From Christensenella sp. UBA1750 (GTDB taxonomy: Bacteria > Bacillota > Clostridia > Christensenellales > UBA1750), in assembly GCA_002315655.1 (NCBI GenBank), contig DCHO01000081.1, positions 90,941 to 113,471 of the forward strand: a stretch of 22,531 bases of DNA, in the 5' to 3' direction. Position 1 is the stretch's first letter, and each line of letters opens with the position of its first letter. The notes beneath the pieces are model-generated. The model was not told the origin of the DNA, searched no databases, and worked only from the letters and a program-made list of their open reading frames with translations. Shown piece after piece: positions 6,952 through 15,569 of this stretch. The translations under genes and the position numbers were made by a program.

Positions 6952-8691
6952 ATGAAAGAACTGCTCTTGGGCAACGAAGCGGTTGCCCGCGGCGCATACG
7001 AAGCAGGCGTTCGGGTGTCCGTGGCTTATCCCGGCACGCCCTCTACCGAAATCACCGAAAATATGGCGAATTTCTCTAAGGATGAGGTCTATTGCGAGTG
7101 GGCGCCCAATGAGAAGGTTGCGTTGGAGGTTGCCATCGGCGCGTCCATGGGCGGTGCCAGAGCCATGTGCTGCATGAAGCACGTCGGCGTAAATGTGGCC
7201 GCCGACCCCTTGTTTACCGCAGCCTATACCGGCGTGCGGGGCGGGCTTGTGCTGATTGCTGCGGACGACCCCGGAATGCACTCCTCCCAGAACGAGCAGG
7301 ATTCGAGATTCTATGCGCGCTCTGCGCACATTCCCATGCTGGAGCCCTCGGATTCCGCCGAGTGCAAGGAATTTATCGGCCGCGCCTTTGAAATTTCCGA
7401 GGCCTACGACACCCCCGTGATGCTGCGCCTTGTGACACGCATCGCCCACGCCCGCTCTCTTGTGGAGATCGGCGAGCGCAAGGAGGTTGCCCTCAAAGAA
7501 TATGAGAAGGACGCCCGCAAGTATGTGATGATGCCCGGCTACGCCAAGGGCAGACATGTTGTTGTGGAAGCCCGCGAGAATAAGCTCAAGGACGAGATTG
7601 ATTCCCTTAACTTAAACCGCATCGAATATGCCGATAAAAAAATGGGTATTGTCTGCTCCGGCTCCGCTTATCAGTATGTGAAGGAAGCCCTGCCCAACGC
7701 CTCCGTGCTGAAACTGGGCATGGTCTATCCGCTGCCCGAGCAGCTCATCCGCGAGTTTGCCGCCAATGTGGAAGAACTCGTTGTCGTGGAGGAGCTGGAA
7801 CCCTTCTTCGAGGATGCCATCAAGGCCATGGGAATCCCCTGCCACGGCAAGGAATTAACCGGTCTGCAGGGCGAGTTGTTTGTCCGCAAGGTGGGTGCTA
7901 TTTTAGGCGGCGAGGAGCCCGCCGGCCCCTTTGAGACCCCCAACACCCCCATGCGCCCGCCCGTCCTGTGCCCCGGCTGCCCCCACAGAGCCGTGTTCTA
8001 TGTGCTCAAAAAATTAGGGCTCACCGTCTGCGCGGACATCGGCTGCTACACCTTGGGCGCTATGGCTCCCTTATCTGCGGTGGATTCCGTGGTCTGCATG
8101 GGTGCGTCCATCGGCATGGCACTGGGCATGGAAAAAGCCCGCGGCATCGAGCAGGCGAAGAAGACTGTCGCCGTCATCGGCGATTCCACCTTCGTTCACT
8201 CCGGCATCACCGGGCTTGTGGACATGGTTTACAATCAGGGTCACTCCACCGTCATTATCGTGGACAACTCCACAACCGGCATGACGGGACATCAGCCCAA
8301 CCCCACCACGGGCTTCTCCATCCGTGGCGAGATCGCCCCGCAGCTTGATGTGGTAAAGCTGTGCGAGGCCATCGGCGTGCCCTCTGTCACCGTGGTCGAT
8401 CCCTTCGACATGGCGGAGCTGGAAAAGGTGCTCAAGGCAGAGAGCGAGAAGGACGTACCCTCCGTGGTCATCGCCCGCCGCCCCTGCGCCCTGCTGGATA
8501 AAAAGAAAAAGACCCCCTGCATCATCGACACCGATGCTTGCCGCAGATGCGGGATGTGCATGAAGATCGGTTGCCCCGCCATCGTCAAGGATGATGCGGG
8601 CGTGATCTCCATCGACGCTTCGCTGTGCACCGGCTGTGGCCTGTGCAAGCAGATGTGCCATTTCGGCGCAATCAAGGGAGGCGAAAACTGA
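6952..8691 (+). CDS. iorA: Indolepyruvate:ferredoxin oxidoreductase, alpha subunit
   Basis: IorA carries thiamine diphosphate and iron-sulphur clusters and, with IorB, converts aryl pyruvates (from Trp, Phe, Tyr) plus CoA to aryl-acetyl-CoA, CO2 and reduced ferredoxin. The 579-residue protein has the N-terminal pyrimidine-binding domain (YPGTPSTEI, 26-34), CPGCPHRA (340-347), the thiamine diphosphate motif GDSTFVHSG with Asn439 downstream, and a C-terminal ferredoxin domain with C530, C533, C536, C541 and C559, C562, C565, C569. The ribosome site GGAGG is 11 bases before the ATG. It is the first gene of a four-gene unit. Related 2-oxoacid oxidoreductases could have overlapping substrates. Confidence 0.95.
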   Translation: MKELLLGNEAVARGAYEAGVRVSVAYPGTPSTEITENMANFSKDEVYCEWAPNEKVALEVAIGASMGGARAMCCMKHVGVNVAADPLFTAAYTGVRGGLVLIAADDPGMHSSQNEQDSRFYARSAHIPMLEPSDSAECKEFIGRAFEISEAYDTPVMLRLVTRIAHARSLVEIGERKEVALKEYEKDARKYVMMPGYAKGRHVVVEARENKLKDEIDSLNLNRIEYADKKMGIVCSGSAYQYVKEALPNASVLKLGMVYPLPEQLIREFAANVEELVVVEELEPFFEDAIKAMGIPCHGKELTGLQGELFVRKVGAILGGEEPAGPFETPNTPMRPPVLCPGCPHRAVFYVLKKLGLTVCADIGCYTLGAMAPLSAVDSVVCMGASIGMALGMEKARGIEQAKKTVAVIGDSTFVHSGITGLVDMVYNQGHSTVIIVDNSTTGMTGHQPNPTTGFSIRGEIAPQLDVVKLCEAIGVPSVTVVDPFDMAELEKVLKAESEKDVPSVVIARRPCALLDKKKKTPCIIDTDACRRCGMCMKIGCPAIVKDDAGVISIDASLCTGCGLCKQMCHFGAIKGGEN

Positions 8692-8692
8692 T

Positions 8693-9262
8693 ATGGAAAA
8701 CTTGAACATTGTCATCTGCGGTGTCGGCGGACAGGGAACACTGCTGGCTTCCCGCATTTTAGGCCACATCGCCATGGAAAAGGGCTTTGATGTGAAGGTC
8801 TCCGAGGTGCACGGAATGTCCCAGCGCGGCGGCTCCGTCATCACCTATGTCCGCATGGGCGAGAAAGTCTATTCTCCCATGATCGAGCAGAAGGGCGCGG
8901 ATTTCGTGCTTGCCTTCGAGGAACTGGAAGCCCTGCGCAATTTGCCGTTGCTCAAGGACAACGGAACGCTCATTGTCAATACCCAGAAGATCCTGCCCCT
9001 GCCCGTGATCATCGGTGCGGCGGAATATCCCAAGGGCATTGTGGAAACTCTGAAAGAGAAGACCAACGTGGTGGCCATTGACGGGCTGCCCTTGGCTGAA
9101 AAAGCCGGAAACGTGCGTGCGGTCAATACCGTGCTCATGGGCGCACTTGCCAAGCGTCTGCCCTTCGATAAGGAGACATGGATCAATGCCCTGAACGCTT
9201 GCGTGCCCGCTCGATTTATCGAGGCGAACTTAGCCGCATTTGCCAGCGGCTATGAAGCCTAA
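8693..9262 (+). CDS. iorB: Indolepyruvate:ferredoxin oxidoreductase, beta subunit
   Basis: The 189-residue subunit is the gamma-type domain of 2-oxoacid oxidoreductases: CGVGGQGTLLASRIL (9-23) and SEVHGMSQRGGSVIT are typical. It forms the oxidoreductase with IorA. The start is the ATG at 8693, one base after the iorA stop, with GGGAGG upstream inside iorA; a longer open frame beginning inside iorA has no family support. Confidence 0.95.
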   Translation: MENLNIVICGVGGQGTLLASRILGHIAMEKGFDVKVSEVHGMSQRGGSVITYVRMGEKVYSPMIEQKGADFVLAFEELEALRNLPLLKDNGTLIVNTQKILPLPVIIGAAEYPKGIVETLKEKTNVVAIDGLPLAEKAGNVRAVNTVLMGALAKRLPFDKETWINALNACVPARFIEANLAAFASGYEA

Positions 9263-9299
9263 GAATCGAAAATTTCCCGGCACAAAAGGAGTTTTTCCA

Positions 9300-10604
9300 A
9301 TGTATTACAACGAACACATGGAAACCGCGTCCCGAGACGAGCTCGAGCGCATTCAGCTGGAACGGCTCCAAGCGACCGTCCGCCGGATGTATGACAACGT
9401 TGGTTTCTACCGCAGAAGGATGGAGGAGCAGGGCGTTGTCCCCGAGGACATCAAAACCCTGTCCGACATCACCAAGCTGCCCTTCATGTCGAAGATCGAT
9501 CTGCGGGATAACTACCCCTTTGGCACCTTCGCCGTACAGAAGACGGAGATTGTGCGTTTGCACGCTTCCTCCGGCACCACGGGAAAGCCCATCGTTGCGG
9601 GCTACACCAGGCATGACCTTGAAATGTGGTCGGATTGCGTGGCGAGAGGCCTTTCCGCTGTAGGCGTGACGGCGGACGACATCGTGCAGGTGGCCTACGG
9701 CTACGGCCTCTTCACCGGCGGCATGGGTGTGCATTACGGCATCGAGCGCCTGGGCGCAACGGTGCTGCCCATTTCGGCGGGCAACACGAAAAAGCAGATC
9801 ATGATGATGCAGGACTTAGGCACCACGGTTTTAGCCTGCACCCCCTCTTACGCGCTGGTCTTAGGCGAAGCCATCCGCGACATGGGCATTGACCCGGAGA
9901 CCATCAAGCTCCGCGTCGGCGTCTTCGGCGCGGAGCCCTGGACGGAAGGAATACGCAAGGAGATTGAAGCGCTGCTGCACATCAAGGCCTATGACATTTA
10001 CGGGCTGACCGAAAGTGTCGGCCCCGGCGTTGCCATGGAGTGCAAAGAGGCCTGTGACGGGTTGCACATCTGGGAGGATTGCTTCATTCCCGAAATCGTC
10101 GATCCCGACACGGGAGAACCGCTTCCCGACGGGCAGATCGGCGAGCTGGTCATTACGACCATCAACAAGGAAGGAATGCCCACCGTGCGCTTCCGCACCC
10201 ACGACTTAACTTACATTCACAAGGAGCCCTGCGTCTGCGGCAGAACCCACAGACGGCTGCATCGCTTAATGGGCAGAACCGATGATATGCTCATCATCCG
10301 CGGCGTCAACGTCTTCCCCTCGCAGGTGGAAAGCGCCATCGTGGGCATCGAGGGCATCGCGCCCCGGTATCTGCTGGTGGTGGATCGCGTCCATAACTTA
10401 GATACGCTGGAAGTGCAGGTCGAACTGCTGCCCACGCTGGTCTACGATGAAGTCCGCAAAATGGAAGCCCTGCGCGCCAAGGTGCAGAAATCCATCGAGC
10501 AGGTTCTTGGCCTCTCGGTCTCTGTGCGCCTGATGCCGCCCAACTCCATCGAGCGTGCCGAGGGCAAATCCAAGCACATTAAAGACAACCGCAAACTGGA
10601 CTAA
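9300..10604 (+). CDS. paaK: Phenylacetate-CoA ligase
   Basis: PaaK-type enzymes of the adenylate-forming superfamily join phenylacetate (or another aryl acid) and CoA with ATP. The 434-residue protein has the usual length, the P-loop SSGTTGKP (90-97), YDIYGLTE, the hinge DDMLIIRGVNVFPSQVE and a C-terminal EGKSKHIKD with the catalytic lysine region. The start is the ATG at 9300 with AAAGGAG 8 bases upstream; 20 further open codons overlap the iorB end and are not family-like. Next to iorAB it may act on aryl-acetates made by the oxidoreductase, in either direction; that direction is inference. Confidence 0.94.
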   Translation: MYYNEHMETASRDELERIQLERLQATVRRMYDNVGFYRRRMEEQGVVPEDIKTLSDITKLPFMSKIDLRDNYPFGTFAVQKTEIVRLHASSGTTGKPIVAGYTRHDLEMWSDCVARGLSAVGVTADDIVQVAYGYGLFTGGMGVHYGIERLGATVLPISAGNTKKQIMMMQDLGTTVLACTPSYALVLGEAIRDMGIDPETIKLRVGVFGAEPWTEGIRKEIEALLHIKAYDIYGLTESVGPGVAMECKEACDGLHIWEDCFIPEIVDPDTGEPLPDGQIGELVITTINKEGMPTVRFRTHDLTYIHKEPCVCGRTHRRLHRLMGRTDDMLIIRGVNVFPSQVESAIVGIEGIAPRYLLVVDRVHNLDTLEVQVELLPTLVYDEVRKMEALRAKVQKSIEQVLGLSVSVRLMPPNSIERAEGKSKHIKDNRKLD

Positions 10605-10622
10605 AAGAAGGGAGATTGCAAA

Positions 10623-11054
10623 ATGTATAACTACGTCAAACAAATTTCCGCTTTTCTCCCAAACAAACAGGGAACGCTGACCGGCTTCACGCAGCTGTTG
10701 GCGGACAATTCTCTGGACTTAATGGCGCTGTCGCTGGCTGACACCACCAATTTCGGCATTGCGAGAGCGATTTTCAAGGAGTATGACAAGGCCTTGGCCG
10801 TGCTGCAGCAGGCGGGCTACACCGCGTCCATTACCCCCGTGCTGGCGGTTGGCGTGCCCGATTGCCCTGGTGGGCTGAACAAGGTGTTGCAGATTCTCAA
10901 CAGGGAGAATCTGTCCATCGAGTACATCTACAACTTCGTCCATACCGTTGATGATCAGGCAGTGCTCATCTGCCGCGTCGATGACGGAGACAAAGCTGTG
11001 GACGAGCTGCAAAAGGCGGGCGTTAAGCTCTTTGACCGCAGCGAGCTGCAATAA
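10623..11054 (+). CDS. Tandem ACT-domain protein
   Basis: The 143-residue protein consists of two ACT domains: about 4-68 (QISAFLPNKQGTLTGFTQLL, then LSLADTTNFGIARAIF) and about 71-140 (AVGVPDCPGGLNKVLQIL, then YIYNFVHTVDDQAVLICRV). ACT domains bind small ligands, commonly amino acids. Such stand-alone pairs often sit next to paaK and ior genes in Clostridia, so an aromatic amino acid sensing role is plausible but unproven. It starts 18 bases after paaK with GGGAG as ribosome site and ends before the strong terminator at 11069. Confidence 0.88.
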   Translation: MYNYVKQISAFLPNKQGTLTGFTQLLADNSLDLMALSLADTTNFGIARAIFKEYDKALAVLQQAGYTASITPVLAVGVPDCPGGLNKVLQILNRENLSIEYIYNFVHTVDDQAVLICRVDDGDKAVDELQKAGVKLFDRSELQ

Positions 11055-11068
11055 GTCGTTTCCAAATG

Positions 11069-11115
11069 AAAAGAAGCCCCTTTTCTGATCTTGTTTCAGA
11101 AAAGGGGCTTCTTTT
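11069..11115. terminator. Strong bidirectional Rho-independent terminator
   Basis: A perfect 20-bp stem pairs 11069-11088 with 11096-11115 around a 7-base loop. The stem starts with AAAAGAAGCCCC and ends with GGGGCTTCTTTT, so either strand carries a U-run at the 3' side. It lies between the convergent ACT gene (ends 11054) and the penicillin-binding protein gene (ends 11126), serving both. Confidence 0.95.
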
Positions 11116-11125
11116 ATGTTCCCGG

Positions 11126-13258
11126 TCAAGGTTCCAGCAGATCACGCGCCAGATCGTACCTTATGGTACCCCCATAGTTCGCAGGCAATTCCAATGTGAT
11201 GCAGACGAGGCGGTCATAGTCCGCGTCCTCCACAAAGCCGATGAACCAGCCGATTTCCTTCTTTTTGTCGGAGCCGATTTCGGCGGTTCCGGTCTTGCCG
11301 CAGATGGTGAGCCCGTCGATCTTTACCTTCTTGCCGGAGCCTTCCTCTACCACGCGCCGCATCATGGGCACGATCTTATCCACCGCTTCATCGGAAATGA
11401 CGTTTTCGTTCCATACCGAGGCCAGCATCTCATCCACAATGGCGTATTGTCCTTCAGCATCGGTCTTTCTGGTGGCCTTGACCAGGCGCGGGGTCATGAT
11501 GTCGCCGTCGTTGGCAAAGGCGGAGAGAAAGCAGGCCATTTGAAGCGGCGAGATGGTGAGCTCGCCCTGTCCGTAGCCCGTGGAGGCCAGCAGATGCAGG
11601 TTCTCGTAGTTGCCGGAAGTATTGTAGGTGGGCTTGGACACGCGCAGGTCAAAGTCGATGCGGCGGTTAAAGCCCAGCCGCTGCAGGAAGGGTTCGATGA
11701 CCTCCCAGCCGGCTTTCAGCGCCACATCCGCAAAGTAGATGTTGTCGGACTTGGTGATGGCGTTGGACATATTCACTCGGCCTTCGTAGTTGGAAACTCT
11801 GGTGATGGGAGGATAAGGCCAGTAGCCGGAGGGCGTCCACTGGCGATGGGTGATGTCGCCTGTGAAGCAGTAATCCTCGTCCACCACGTCGTATTCCAGA
11901 CACATGGCGGCAATCAGCGGCTTCATGGTGGAGCCGGGGGTGTAGCTGCCCTGCACGGCGCGGTTGTATAAGGGGGAATTGCTTTCCTCCGCTACATAGG
12001 AGGCCAGCGTCTCCGGGTCGGAGTTCAGCACGAACAGGTTGGGGTCAAAGTCAGGATAGGAGGAAATGGCTAAGATTTCGCCGGTGGTGGGGTCAAGGGC
12101 GATGGCGGCGCCCGCCAGTCCTTCCTCCGCCAGCGCTTCCAGCCCGTCCTCGGCACGCTTTTGCAGGTCATAGTCGAGGGTGACTTCCAAATCCAGACCG
12201 TCAATGGCTTCCTTGCGCACCACATTCGCAAGGAACTGCCCATCGGAGGCGAAAATGTCCAGCGAATAGCCTTTGGTGCCCGTCAGAATGTCCTCATAGG
12301 CCGCCTCCAGTCCTGTGCGTCCGACCACGGAGGAAAGATCGTACTTTTCAGGGTCGAGAGTTTCCAGCTCCTCCGCCGTGATGGGGGAGGCGTAGCCCAT
12401 GGAGTGCGCGAAAAAGTTGCCGTTGGGATAGTAGCGGATGGGGGTCATGGAGTCGTCGTCAATGTGGATGCCCGGCATGGAGGTGAGCGCCGTCCAGGTC
12501 GCATCGTCAATGCCGCCCGGCGGATAGGCCTTGAGCACATCCGAGCCGTATTTTACGGCGTTGCCGGAGTTGATCACATCCTCGACCTCGTCCTCCGTCA
12601 TGTTCAGCAGCTTGGATAGGGCGGTCACGGTGTACTGCATATCCTCGATCTCCTCGGGAACCACATAGACGGATTCCGCGTAGGAGTTGATGGCGTAGGT
12701 GTGATGGGTGCTGTCCAAAATCTCCCCGCGCTTGGCACGAATGGAGCGCAGTTTGACCGATGCGTTGGAGGTCAGCGCGGTAAAGATGGTGGAGGGTGTC
12801 CAGGAAAGGCGGAAGACATTTTCGTCCGTCAAATAGTAAACCTTGAAGACCACATCCTGCGTGAAGTCCCCGAAAATGGCGGAGGAATAGGTGACGGTCA
12901 CTTCCTGATTGCAGACCGAGGAGGACGACGATCTGGCCTCGCCGAAAGCAAAGTTTATGTCGGTCAGCTCGATGGCGTTGTAGATGTTGTCATACCGCTC
13001 GGTAAAGTCCACAAGGGAGATGGCTTCTTTTGTGCCCTCGGTGAGCATTGTGTAGCAGGAGCCGAAATCGCGGACTTTCAGCAGCGCGAAATAGTCCTCC
13101 AAAAAGGGCTTCGGGTCAAAAATCTCCACCTGCTGCTCGTTCTTTTTCACAAGTGCGGCCAGGTCGATCTCCGAAATGCTTGTGGCGCAGCCGGAAAGTC
13201 CCAGAATAAGGAGCAGGGATAATATTATTTTTATGGTCAAAAGCAGCTTACGTTTCAT
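11126..13258 (-). CDS. Class B penicillin-binding protein, MecA-N type, lipoprotein
   Basis: This extracytoplasmic D,D-transpeptidase cross-links peptidoglycan. The 710-residue protein begins with a lipoprotein signal ending LSGC (lipid anchor Cys24). It then has an NTF2-like MecA_N domain (about 46-160), a PBP dimer domain (about 173-335) and a transpeptidase domain (about 380-700) with STMK (443-446), SDN (504-506) and KTG (655-657). The layout is that of Bacillus PbpC (PBP3) and staphylococcal PBP2a. No sign of resistance transfer is seen: base composition matches its neighbours. It has its own promoter at 13311-13339 and an AGGAAGGG site. Confidence 0.93.
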   Translation of the reverse strand: MKRKLLLTIKIILSLLLILGLSGCATSISEIDLAALVKKNEQQVEIFDPKPFLEDYFALLKVRDFGSCYTMLTEGTKEAISLVDFTERYDNIYNAIELTDINFAFGEARSSSSSVCNQEVTVTYSSAIFGDFTQDVVFKVYYLTDENVFRLSWTPSTIFTALTSNASVKLRSIRAKRGEILDSTHHTYAINSYAESVYVVPEEIEDMQYTVTALSKLLNMTEDEVEDVINSGNAVKYGSDVLKAYPPGGIDDATWTALTSMPGIHIDDDSMTPIRYYPNGNFFAHSMGYASPITAEELETLDPEKYDLSSVVGRTGLEAAYEDILTGTKGYSLDIFASDGQFLANVVRKEAIDGLDLEVTLDYDLQKRAEDGLEALAEEGLAGAAIALDPTTGEILAISSYPDFDPNLFVLNSDPETLASYVAEESNSPLYNRAVQGSYTPGSTMKPLIAAMCLEYDVVDEDYCFTGDITHRQWTPSGYWPYPPITRVSNYEGRVNMSNAITKSDNIYFADVALKAGWEVIEPFLQRLGFNRRIDFDLRVSKPTYNTSGNYENLHLLASTGYGQGELTISPLQMACFLSAFANDGDIMTPRLVKATRKTDAEGQYAIVDEMLASVWNENVISDEAVDKIVPMMRRVVEEGSGKKVKIDGLTICGKTGTAEIGSDKKKEIGWFIGFVEDADYDRLVCITLELPANYGGTIRYDLARDLLEP

Positions 13259-13310
13259 AGGGATTCCCTTCCTGAATTTTGCTTGGTGGGGAAATGAGGT
13301 ATCCTGTCTT

Positions 13311-13339
13311 ATTATGCCCTATTTTCTCCTTTCTGTAAA
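13311..13339 (-). promoter_or_regulatory. Promoter of the penicillin-binding protein gene
   Basis: On the minus strand, -35 TTTACA (13339-13334) and -10 CATAAT (13316-13311) are separated by 17 bases, each matching consensus at 5 of 6 positions. The start lies about 45 bases before the ATG. It is back to back with the promoter at 13390-13418. Confidence 0.75.
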
Positions 13340-13389
13340 GAACGGAATCTATCAGCCGAATGTTGCAAAATCCCTGAAATTGGGCGGAT

Positions 13390-13418
13390 TTGACTTTATC
13401 GTCAAAATACTTTACAAT
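13390..13418 (+). promoter_or_regulatory. Promoter of the YabE-like gene and rsmA
   Basis: TTGACT (13390-13395) and TACAAT (13413-13418) are separated by 17 bases, a near-consensus sigma-A promoter about 30 bases upstream of the GTG start. The 50 bases between the two -35 boxes of this divergent pair could hold a shared operator, though none is recognised. Confidence 0.85.
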
Positions 13419-13456
13419 AGAGGAAAAGAATTTGCACGGAAAGGGGGAGAGACAGA

Positions 13457-14659
13457 GTGCCGCAAAGAATCAGAACATGGATTGCTTTTGCAGGAAAAAA
13501 GTGCAAAAGACACTTTCGCCGCCTGAAAGCACTGCTCAAAACGGAGCTGCCCTTTGTTTCCGTCTCCCGTTTTCTTTCCGGGCTCAAGCCCACAAGCGGC
13601 CACCTGTGGCTCTCGGTCGGGCTGATTCTGCTCATCGGCATCGGACTGTGCGTAAAGCCCGCGCTGACGCTGCTTTCGCGCAAGCAGGTCAATCTGTCTG
13701 TAAACGATTCTGTGGCGACCGTGTCCACCCGCTCGCAGACCGTTGCCGACCTGCTCATGGAATATAACATTGTGGTGGGGGAGGGCGATGTGATCTACCC
13801 GGAACTTTCCTCCGTGCTCTATCATGGGGAGGATATTCTCATCCGCCGGGCGATCACCGTGTATATCACCGCGGACGGTGAGACTACCTCCGTGTCCGTC
13901 CTCAATGGTTCGGTGAGTAAGGCACTGTATCTTGCGGGCATCACGGCGAATGTGGATGATATTGTGACCCCCGAACGCGATCGGATGGTGACGGATGGCA
14001 TGAACATCACCGTCAACCGTGTGCTCATCACCAACGAGACAGAGACCCGGAGACTGCACTATTACGTCACCTATCAGGACAGCGATGAGCTTTATATCGG
14101 GCAGGAGGAAATGGTACGCCACGGCACCGAAGGGCAGAAGGAAGTCACCATGAAGGTGGTCACGGTGGACGGCGTGGAGACCGAGCGCACCGTGATTTCC
14201 GAAAAGGTGCTCTCCACTGCGCAGAACCGCATCGTGGCCAAGGGCACCAAGCCCACGCCAACGCCGAAGCCCAAGACCACCGCAAAGAAAACCACAAAAC
14301 CTACGGCTACCCCGAAGAAGACGAAGACCCAGACGAAAAATGCCTCCGAGGTGACGGACAATTCCATCACCATCGACGGCAAGACCTATACCTATTCCAA
14401 AACATTGGTATGCACCCTGACTGCCTACACTCACACCGGGCGCAGAACCGCCACGGGGGTTTGGCCGCAGGTGGGCATGGTGGCCGTTGACCCGTCGGTC
14501 ATTCCCTACGGCACAAAAATGTATATCCCCGGTTACGGCATCGCCGTGGCGAAGGACTGCGGCGTTTCGGGCAACCGCATCGACGTATTCTTAGACACCG
14601 AGGCCGAGTGTACCAAGTTCGGCAGAAAACGCGACAGAACCATCTATATTTTAGATTAG
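13457..14659 (+). CDS. YabE-like cell-wall protein (DUF348, G5, 3D domains)
   Basis: The 400-residue protein has a membrane anchor (about 50-72), two DUF348 repeats (about 76-116 and 132-172), a G5 domain (about 190-264), a Thr/Pro/Lys-rich linker (264-296) and a C-terminal 3D domain (about 318-400). The three aspartates of the 3D domain are visible at 345 (AVDPS), 367 (AKDCG) and 376 (NRIDVF). Such proteins are probable lytic transglycosylases, related to YabE and resuscitation-promoting factors. The start is GTG with GGGGGAG upstream. In Bacillus yabE is followed by rnmV and rsmA; here rsmA follows directly after 12 bases. Confidence 0.92.
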   Translation: MPQRIRTWIAFAGKKCKRHFRRLKALLKTELPFVSVSRFLSGLKPTSGHLWLSVGLILLIGIGLCVKPALTLLSRKQVNLSVNDSVATVSTRSQTVADLLMEYNIVVGEGDVIYPELSSVLYHGEDILIRRAITVYITADGETTSVSVLNGSVSKALYLAGITANVDDIVTPERDRMVTDGMNITVNRVLITNETETRRLHYYVTYQDSDELYIGQEEMVRHGTEGQKEVTMKVVTVDGVETERTVISEKVLSTAQNRIVAKGTKPTPTPKPKTTAKKTTKPTATPKKTKTQTKNASEVTDNSITIDGKTYTYSKTLVCTLTAYTHTGRRTATGVWPQVGMVAVDPSVIPYGTKMYIPGYGIAVAKDCGVSGNRIDVFLDTEAECTKFGRKRDRTIYILD

Positions 14660-14671
14660 AGGACAGAAACT

Positions 14672-15508
14672 ATGACGACCGGCGAGATTATGACGCTTTT
14701 ATCCGTGCGCGGCTTCCGATTTACCCATTCCTTAGGGCAGAACTTCCTTGTGGACGATGAAGCCCTGGAAACCATCGTGCGTGGTGCGGATGTGGAGAAC
14801 AAAAACGTGCTGGAGATCGGCGCGGGGGCGGGGTGCCTGACCAACGTGCTGTGCCGGGAAGCAAAGCGCGTGCTCACCATTGAGATTGACGACAAGCTCA
14901 TCCCCGTGCTGGAAACCGTGCTTTCCCCCTACAAAAACGTAAAGCTCGTAGAGGGCGACGCGCTGCAGCTCGACCTGAAACGGCTCACCGAAGACTATTT
15001 TGAGGGCGAGCCCTTCTGTGTTGTGGCCAACCTGCCCTATTACATCACCACGCCCATTCTGGAAACGCTGCTTGGCAGTCATCTTCCCTTGCAGTCCATG
15101 ACCGTGATGCTGCAAAAGGAGGCCGCCCAGCGTGTGCAGGCGCAGCCCGGCGGCAAGGAGTATTCCCCGCTGGCGGTGCATCTGCGCTATCGGTGCACCG
15201 CCGAGAAAATTCTCACCGCAACGCCGGATTGCTTCCAACCACAGCCCCATGTGGAGAGCGTGGTCATTCGCTTTGCCATGAAGGAGGAGCTGCCGCCTGT
15301 GCCGGAGGACGGCTTTGTGAAGCTGGTCAAGGCTTCCTTCCTCATGCGCCGCAAAACGCTGCTCAATAACCTGCTGGGCTACGGCCTCTCCCGGGAAATG
15401 GCGGAGCACGTCATCACCGCTTGCGGTCTGCCCGCTACCGTCCGTGCCGAAGCCTTGTCCCTTGATGATTTTGTCAACCTCTATCAGAACATACTCGATG
15501 TTCGATAG
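14672..15508 (+). CDS. rsmA: 16S rRNA (A1518/A1519) dimethyltransferase
   Basis: RsmA (KsgA) dimethylates two adjacent adenines near the 3' end of 16S rRNA during small-subunit assembly. The 278-residue protein shows the conserved HSLGQNFLVDD start, the SAM-binding motif EIGAGAG (about 48-54), the catalytic NLPYYIT, and the C-terminal MRRKTLLNNL region. It follows the YabE-like gene after 12 bases with an AGAGGA site and is probably co-transcribed with it. Confidence 0.96.
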   Translation: MTTGEIMTLLSVRGFRFTHSLGQNFLVDDEALETIVRGADVENKNVLEIGAGAGCLTNVLCREAKRVLTIEIDDKLIPVLETVLSPYKNVKLVEGDALQLDLKRLTEDYFEGEPFCVVANLPYYITTPILETLLGSHLPLQSMTVMLQKEAAQRVQAQPGGKEYSPLAVHLRYRCTAEKILTATPDCFQPQPHVESVVIRFAMKEELPPVPEDGFVKLVKASFLMRRKTLLNNLLGYGLSREMAEHVITACGLPATVRAEALSLDDFVNLYQNILDVR

Positions 15509-15569
15509 GCATTGCGGACAAGCATCCAAATCACGGAAATCGTTCGCAAAATTGAAGGAGTAAAAACAA

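Noticed and set aside
11126..13258. Long plus-strand open frames opposite the penicillin-binding protein gene (e.g. 12161-12619)
   Set aside because: Shadows of a well-supported gene in a GC-rich region; low-complexity His/Gly/Arg-rich translations without family features.
11126..13258. Acquired beta-lactam resistance gene (mecA-like)
   Set aside because: The domain layout is shared with ordinary housekeeping PBP3-type proteins and composition matches the chromosome; nothing indicates transfer.
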